A stretch of 64,000 nucleotides of DNA from positions 28,618,330 through 28,682,329 of the forward strand of contig NC_088302.1 in the NCBI RefSeq assembly GCF_032854445.1, read 5' to 3'. Below are positions 57,601 to 64,000 of this stretch, piece by piece. The first letter of the stretch is position 1. Every line of letters begins with the position of its first letter. The notes under the pieces were generated by a model, which searched no databases, was not told where the DNA came from, and saw nothing but the letters and a program-made list of their open reading frames with translations. The position numbers and the translations under genes are program-made. Source of the DNA: Liolophura sinensis. Lineage: Eukaryota > Mollusca > Polyplacophora > Chitonida > Chitonidae.

Positions 57601-60600
57601 AAAAGTCTTTGTTCTTCTGAACCTCAGATTTAAACATTGATTAGCTATACAGATTTTATAATGCATCTGCATAGCATTAGGCACATGTTCACCAGTTATA
57701 TTTAGACTGCTGACAATGTCCTTTGTCCTGGTGACTGACAAAGATGACAAAGGCTGGCACATTACACACAAAGAGATGAGGGAGGGCGAGAATGTGAGAG
57801 AAGCCAGGGGAGCTGCCCCATGGACTGGGAGCGCAGGAGAGGCTTGCCCAATCTACTACACTTGTAGGACTTAGTGGTAAAACCTGGGAAGGAAGACATC
57901 CCTGGGAGGGAGACAGCCTGACCTGGAAAAGGCCTCTCCCAGACAGGTTCCTGCTAACCAATCACCAGGCTGGCCTTACTCAACTGCTTTCCTGAATACA
58001 CTTCTTTCTAGTGACTCATGGCAGCCCAGCCACAAGAGATTAATAATTTATGCTTCCAAAACAAAGACTCTGCTAAATTCACCAAGAAGCCTGGAACTTT
58101 CAAGGCTGAATATTGCCTTTTTTCACAATGGAAACCTTTACTGAGCAAATGTTATATTTGTAAAATTTCTTAACATTTCGGGCTATTTATTTGAATCAGA
58201 GAGCACTGATTCATCAAAAATAGTGATTCATTATTACCCACAAAAGCCATGAGATGGCAAATACAACCATCACTGTTTCGGCCCTAAAAGTCAATGAATG
58301 AAGTTCAATTATGTCATATAGTTCACAATGTATAATTTTGTGCTGAATATGTCATGGGTGTTCGCATATATAGGGTAATCCAAATTCACAAGAGCTGCTT
58401 TAGACAGGTCAAAAGTGTGTGAGGTGTATGTAAATACTGCCAATATCCAACTCTGGTGGTTTCAGTTCTGTACGTTAATTACTCTAATGCCTTTACACTT
58501 TCCATACGCAGATAAGAAACAGTAGCAGTGAAGAGCAAAAAATTTGTGTTTTCAATCCATTTGACTGGTTTCCAACACTCAAAACCACTTGGGCTCAAGA
58601 CAATGTTCATTTAAATCAGTCTGTTCATCCAAAATGTGATTTCCAAAAGTATTTCATGTATTTTAAATTCAACAAATCTGAAGTTGCATTAATGTCCCCC
58701 AGCCATGTTTTTGATAATCATACAGCATATTATCCAAGTTTACTCAAGTATATTCAGAGGGTACTATGCAAAATGTTTCATATACCAAAATCTATTCACA
58801 AATAAGCTTCGAGACCAAAGTAACCTTAAATTTCCCCTATATTGTGGTTAAGACCATTGTGATCCTCTTGGTTAGCAAATTACGAAATGCATATTTAGCC
58901 CTAAAAGACACAGATGTACAAATTTCAAATACCAAAACAGGTGTCATCCACAGGTATTTTTAACACCGTGCAACCATGAAAGTCCATAATTCTTTTTACA
59001 TCAGATTTCAAGACATAAGCAAATCACGCAAAATGTGAATCAAGAAACACAGATCCACGAACATTAATTTGGTAACATGAAAAATATGCATAAACCAAAA
59101 GTGCACCACATACTCAACGTTACCTGTGAGTTTTATGGTTCTTACTAATTTCAAGATATGAGCAACCCACAGAAACGTAACCCACTGAAAAGCAATTGAT
59201 TTATATACAGTACCCTTTTACGTTTGAAAAGGGGGCATACACCAAATTAGTTCAAGACCAGACAAGAGTGCACAACATTGGAAAAAGCACAATAATAGTT
59301 TTAGGTATACAACGTACAAGTGAAAATGTATGTCCTTGGTACATAACACTTCATAAGAAATCGGGTTAACATGTCCCAGCTCATGGCACCCAAAAGTAAG
59401 GGTATACCTTCGTATTCAAAATAACACGGATGACAAATAACGCATTTGTCACAACATATTTGTTTATAAAAACAAATTCCATGGCAAAGCCAGGTAATTT
59501 GTTTGCACAAAGATTACCTCAGTCAAAAGTGCATACCATATCCACATGTGTAACTGGAAATGGGGCACCCCCCTCCCAAACCTCAAACATTTCAAAATAA
59601 CCATGAATAGTGCTGGGCCAGTTACATGGGCACAAATTTTCCATCAGTAAGAATGAAGTGTATAATGCTACATTCAGTCATGTCTGCTGTTAGCAAATTA
59701 GTCCTAAAATAAACAAATTAGAAGTCAAGGTAACTGAGCCTGAATAACTATGTCTTCAGAACTGGCTTTGCCACAGCAAAACAAAATCCAAAAAACTGAG
59801 TTAGAATCAAAGATACTGACAAGGCAAGCCAGGTAATTTGTCACAGGAAACCATTCATACATGGATCCACAGGAGGTCAGATGATTTCCTGGTTTGCTGA
59901 TGTTGGCTTTATGGCTTTCACACCTTTGTGGTCGATATCACCGGGTGTCTGGTGATAACCAGTTGGGAGGAGAGAGAGCCAAATCTCCAGTTACTTAGCA
60001 AATGTTTTTCTTAGAATTTGTATCATGAGTTATGGATGTGCCATTTACTTGAATGCATCAATTCCACATGCAAATACGGGAAAACTTTGTATCTCTGGTG
60101 CATCTAAGCGGTTGCATCTTGCCCTTGAAACATAGGAGTGCTTCTCCTGAACAGTTTTTATTCTCTTATTTCCTCACGCAAACAGCCGCAAGATAGTCTC
60201 TGATTCTTGTTTATAAAGTACGGAGTCTGCCTAACATATTAGACATGTATTTTGACAAATGTATTATACCTACATCCATACTGAAGTCAATGCCTTGTCT
60301 AGAAAAAAATTGGAAGGTCTGGATCCTAAACATAAGTGGCATTGTGACCATGCATAAAGAATGTATTAACTGTATCTCTAATGATGATTTCCGAGTGCTT
60401 TTAAGTCTGTGAATTAAAGAAATTTGGGAGTTCAAATGTTTTCAGATCTATAATGGCTATAGATATGTCCAGGCTGGATTCATGTTTGGGGATCCACAAA
60501 GTATACAAGATGTAACCTGAAAAAGTCATTCAACTGCGTATAGCAGTCTTGTGATCGATCTTGCCAATCTTACAACTAAATGTTGCCGCATTGGATCATA

Positions 60601-62116
60601 AAATTTGATCTTCTCCAATTTCTTCAACAAAATGTGGGATTTGTAACTGCACACATGATAAATATACATATGCAGCAAAAAGCAAAAATAACTCTGTAAG
60701 CAAAAGCAATATTCTTGACCGCCATTTGAGAATCACAAATAGAACAGATCTATTTGGAGTAATAAATTTATACATGACTGCAGTATCTATCCAGTTTTCA
60801 TCAATATTTACGGGAAACTCACCCAGTATATATTATCACAATATTCACAGTACTCCAAGTTAAAACCTGCGACTTTCTTACATTACAAATAAACCTCGTA
60901 CTTTTTGGTAGCTGGTTCCGATTCACTTTTGCTCAGATCTGTCCTATTTAATTCACAGATAAACTGTTAGTCATTTTGGCCAGTTGTTCCCCATTATTCG
61001 GCTATATCATTTAAACATGTCCAATCATTTCTAGCGCTGACAGAAGTTCAATCCAATGACCTCATTTGTGAACCATTTATAGCAGTTTTCAGCTGAAGTA
61101 TAAATTATTTTTTAAAAACTCGACTCGAGACAGCATATAATGCCTGAGATACCCTGTTAAGTTTCAACCAATTCGGAAGTTAAAACAAATGAAGACTAGA
61201 TTTCAATTATGTACTGTATACATATAGCCATCTTTGCACAGCATGCCACCATCTTGTTTTTCGGATTACTCCATTGGCAAGGGCACTTGATGTTCATGCC
61301 CCTTGAACATTCAGGTATATACAAAAAGCTATCACTCACTTGGTACTACCACGCCCTCTGTTTGATCTACCCATACTTTAACTTTACATAGTGATTTTTT
61401 TTTTTAACCACAGTCCAAAAGCCTGAAGATTGCTTGCTATTATTAATCTGAGTTTACAAGATTTGCAATTTTTTCTGCTGTGACACATACTGAACTTTTG
61501 TGATGACTTTTTGTGACTGGCAAGGCACGAAACATACATGTTCCTACAGGAAATGATTCTAACTTTTGTTCAGTTGTTTTGAAATCTGTAGCAAGTGCTT
61601 AGAAGTTCAAAAACACAAAATGAAGCAACATCTGTCAACTATTTGCTACAAACAGTGTACCCAAAGAATCCCTTTGTGTTCTTAATACTCTGGGTTACTT
61701 TTCTTCTTTACTGCATTTTTCAGTCCTTTATTTTTCATGTAAACAAGATATTTTTAATCATAACAAAACGATTAAGAGTCTATTTTAAGTATGTATGGAA
61801 ACTACTAAGCCATGTCATTCAACAAGTAATCAGCTAATTATTGAAATGTTTCTGCTTCCACAATAAACAACAGGAAGTTACTGGGTAACAAACCTCGTCA
61901 TAAACAAGAGATAAGTAATAATATCCACAATAATCAAATGTGGTAAGGAAATGGAAGCCAATATTTTGAAAGTCATTGCCATTTTAAAATGGACGCCAGA
62001 GATAACATGTAGTACAGTATGAATAATCTTGGGTATTACCTGTCAACTTCAAGCATGGACATGTTCAGCTGATTTAATCCCGTCTCGTAAGGGTATTCTC
62101 CTGGCCTCGGCTTCAT
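52360..62116 (-). CDS. brat: brat/NCL-1-type TRIM-NHL protein (whole gene, two coding exons)
   Basis: Post-transcriptional repressor of the Brain tumor (Drosophila) and NCL-1 (nematode) group, whose NHL propeller binds mRNA and works with Pumilio/Nanos. Coding exons are 62,116-62,040 and 54,643-52,360; the 7.4-kb intron has GT..AG ends and the joined frame gives 786 aa. Domains: an intact C3HC4 RING (C66, C69, C81, H83, C86, C89, C102, C105), B-box 1 (about 141-182), B-box 2 (about 202-240), a coiled coil to about 390, a low-complexity linker, then an NHL domain over roughly the last 275 residues. The linker-to-propeller join (IYPPKSQIKRQKMIYHCKFG in fly, LYPPKSQIKRQKMIYHCKFG here) and the C-terminal DYRLYIYRY are near identical to Brat. 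Drosophila Brat lacks the RING, so this copy keeps the ancestral TRIM layout. Confidence 0.97.
54644..62039 (-). other. large brat intron
   Basis: 7.4-kb intron, unusually poor in recognisable repeats compared with the rest of the window. It holds a 21-bp tandem triplet at 57,331-57,394 (GCAAATAGCATATCTTATAA). No other exon could be recognised. Confidence 0.55.
57331..57394. repeat. 21-bp tandem triplet
   Basis: Three units of GCAAATAGCATATCTTATAA plus one base start at 57,331, 57,352 and 57,373. Confidence 0.8.
62040..62116 (-). CDS. brat: brat first coding exon
   Basis: It encodes MKPRPGEYPYETGLNQLNMS MLEVD plus two bases. The exon spans 62,040-62,135 (acceptor GTTCATTGCAG, donor GACAG/GTAATA) and joins the main exon in frame through RCNVLGARDSN. 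With the upstream exon spliced on, the ATG at 62,116 is the first in-frame start after an in-frame TGA. Confidence 0.8.
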
Positions 62117-62947
62117 GTGAAATTCCAGCTGATAACTGCAATGAACACAAATAATGTTGTAATGTCCAGCAATTCTCTTAAAGCCTATCTGGGTTGTAGC
62201 CTTAGTCAGGGTATACCCAAGCTACGCAGTTTGTTGTGACATCAGTAACCCTTTTGAATCACCAAGTCACCTCGTGTGTGGGACGTGTATATAGGATCTA
62301 AAGGGTCAAAATTCCTATCATTCTTTACATGGGTTACACAGCATGTTCAGTAGTTTGTCCCCAAAAGATTTTGAAACACGAACTTCTCATAAACAGACGC
62401 GAAATCAAAGGCATGCAACTTTCTGTTGTCTTGTTACGCCGTTAACCTGCCTTATTTTACCGTCGCTCATTTTTCTTTGTGTGTATCCTTGTGGATGGTC
62501 CTTTGTCAGGGTCGAGCACGCCCTGAGAAAGACGACCAATGAAAAGCTCTCTAACAACCGACGACGTCCGGCTGTGCACCAGCAGGCTGATAAGTCCACC
62601 CAACGCCAGCAAACAAAGAACCAACAAATATTTGTCTTCTTATAAACTATATCTAGCTAAAATAAAACGATAAACTGAAAAATCCACAACAAATTAACGG
62701 AGACTATTTGTATAGAACGAAACCATTGGCCATATCCTGCTCACGCCTGTATATATGTGACTCATTGTTTGGCTCGAGCTCAAAATAACTCCTACTTGCC
62801 CTAGCACGAGCAAGACATGAAAAAATACCAGCCAAATACCAAGAAAAAAATGTTAATCTTACCAAACTAACAAATTCAATCGAGGTAATCTTGTCCCTGG
62901 ACGGCACAACCACACTGAAACATGGGATAAATGGAAGTAATACTTAC

Positions 62948-63075
62948 TCGAACTGAAGGCAAAGGAGTTTATTTGGAGGAAGACATGTGCGCCTTATTGT
63001 CCCGCCACGGTCTCTTAGAGGATTGCCTCGTTTTCGCAGTCACGAGCTGAAGCCGAATCGTAGCGCCCTCTACAT
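62948..63075 (-). other. brat: candidate brat 5' non-coding exon
   Basis: A perfect donor CGA/GTAAGT ends a GC-richer segment on the minus strand just upstream of the first coding exon. No start codon here is in frame with the downstream exon. The upstream edge (transcription start) is a guess. Confidence 0.45.
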
Positions 63076-63565
63076 GTGTGTACGTGACAGAGGAGGGAGA
63101 CAAAGAACGACGATTGCACATTCCCATCATCCAACAACACTACCATGTAAAATCGTGTCAAATACATGTCCTCGTGACTTTTTACTTTATGACACACCAT
63201 ATACATATATGTACGCATAAGTTTGAAATAATTAAACATTTGTTATACCGGATAACCTATCCTTAATTATTTAAACGATGATTTTATGTTTATGTAGACT
63301 ATTTTTACATAAATAGGACAGCTCCAAACAAAATATTTATAAAGAATTGAGCTGTCGACACCTGTCTCGTTTGAAACACAGTATCGAGGGACAAATTCAA
63401 ATTCTCACAGAAAACGGTGCACATGTCCGATGTTGATTATCACGTGGTGACAGCAAAACACTTATAAACTAAAGTCAAACGAAAAGATAATACAAGGACC
63501 TTATAGAGCAAATATATACACGACTGTAGGCACAGCTAGGCCAGACCTACCAGGTATTTCAATTC
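63076..63565. promoter_or_regulatory. brat upstream region
   Basis: AT-rich sequence upstream of the proposed first exon, expected to hold the brat promoter. No specific element could be assigned. Confidence 0.3.
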
Positions 63566-63682
63566 TCGTTTATTTGATTGGTGTGTTACGCCCAACTCAA
63601 AAATATTTCACTTATACGACGGTGGCCAGCAGAAAGGAGGGGGAAACTGTGCAGAGCGCAGGGAAAGTCCACTACCACTAAC
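63566..63682 (-). mobile_element. SINE family A, truncated copy
   Basis: Plus-strand GTTTATTTGATTGGTGTGTT, TATTTCACTTATACGACGGT and GGGGGAAACTGTGCAGAGCG match the tail and body of family A. The head is absent. Confidence 0.78.
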
Positions 63683-64000
63683 ATGATCATATATATGTAC
63701 AATGGCATTTATAGACACGACTTAGGCATACATGCAATGTTCTGCGCATGGAGTACAAAGGCACTTTGATTCCAGGATAATTTCGTTCCTGTTTGATAAA
63801 CTATTATTATCCCCAAGAAACGACAACAAAGTGTGTGATCAAATATTAATAAAGACCTCAAATGTACAATTTAATGAAATGATCGTTTCACCGAGTATAT
63901 GTGTATATGGCGTTATAATCGCAACAATTATACAGTTTTAAAATCAATCAAAGTTATAATCACAACAAACTATGACAAAAAGAAGATGAGAATTTATCTA
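63683..64000. other. intergenic, nothing recognised
   Basis: AT-rich end of the window with no gene or repeat that I can support. Confidence 0.4.

Noticed and set aside
1-64000. Retroviral, LTR or Polinton-type elements
   Set aside because: No reverse transcriptase, integrase, capsid or paired long direct repeats were recognised anywhere in the window.

Overview
The window is animal genomic DNA, most likely from a mollusc or a close lophotrochozoan relative. Its genes are split by GT..AG introns and encode bilaterian proteins. The sequence between them is AT-rich and full of minisatellites, MITE-like elements and at least three related tRNA-derived SINE families of a type common in molluscs. 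There are no operons, CRISPR arrays or bacterial features.

Layout: positions 1-11.7 kb carry no recognisable gene. They hold a succession of tandem arrays: 43-bp, 18-bp, 21-bp and 15-bp units, a 3.5-kb array of about 100-bp units, and a 1.5-kb array of 42-bp units. Four protein-coding genes follow. (1) MAT2B, minus strand, five coding exons at 18,492-11,753, 300 aa: the regulatory beta subunit of methionine adenosyltransferase. (2) AKAP17A, minus strand, four coding exons at 26,799-22,179, 485 aa: an RRM-containing splicing and PKA-anchoring factor. (3) A Maf-type nucleotide pyrophosphatase matching the N-terminal domain of vertebrate ASMTL, plus strand, six exons at 29,096-41,093, 220 aa. 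(4) A brat/NCL-1-type TRIM-NHL gene, minus strand, two coding exons at 62,116-52,360, 786 aa, with a probable non-coding first exon near 63.0 kb and a probable 3' UTR of about 6 kb ending near 46.37 kb. All exon junctions were read by eye. Each joins in phase at GT/AG sites, and each spliced protein is free of stops.

AKAP17A and the Maf gene stand head to head. In human the orthologous loci ASMTL and AKAP17A are also near neighbours in divergent orientation, in the X/Y pseudoautosomal region PAR1, so this looks like very old microsynteny. The Maf protein here stands alone, without the methyltransferase half of vertebrate ASMTL.

The most unusual structural feature is in MAT2B. The roughly 1-kb minisatellite in its first coding intron is built from repeated copies of the splice acceptor and the first codons of the next exon, which gives about 20 decoy acceptors. 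Other highlights are a hAT-like element with an 8-bp target duplication, a T2/Kolobok-type MITE bounded by TTAA, a MITE with long terminal inverted repeats and a 9-bp duplication, SINE insertions with exact 10-13 bp target duplications, and a 42-bp array rich in perfect AGAGAATATTCTCT palindromes.
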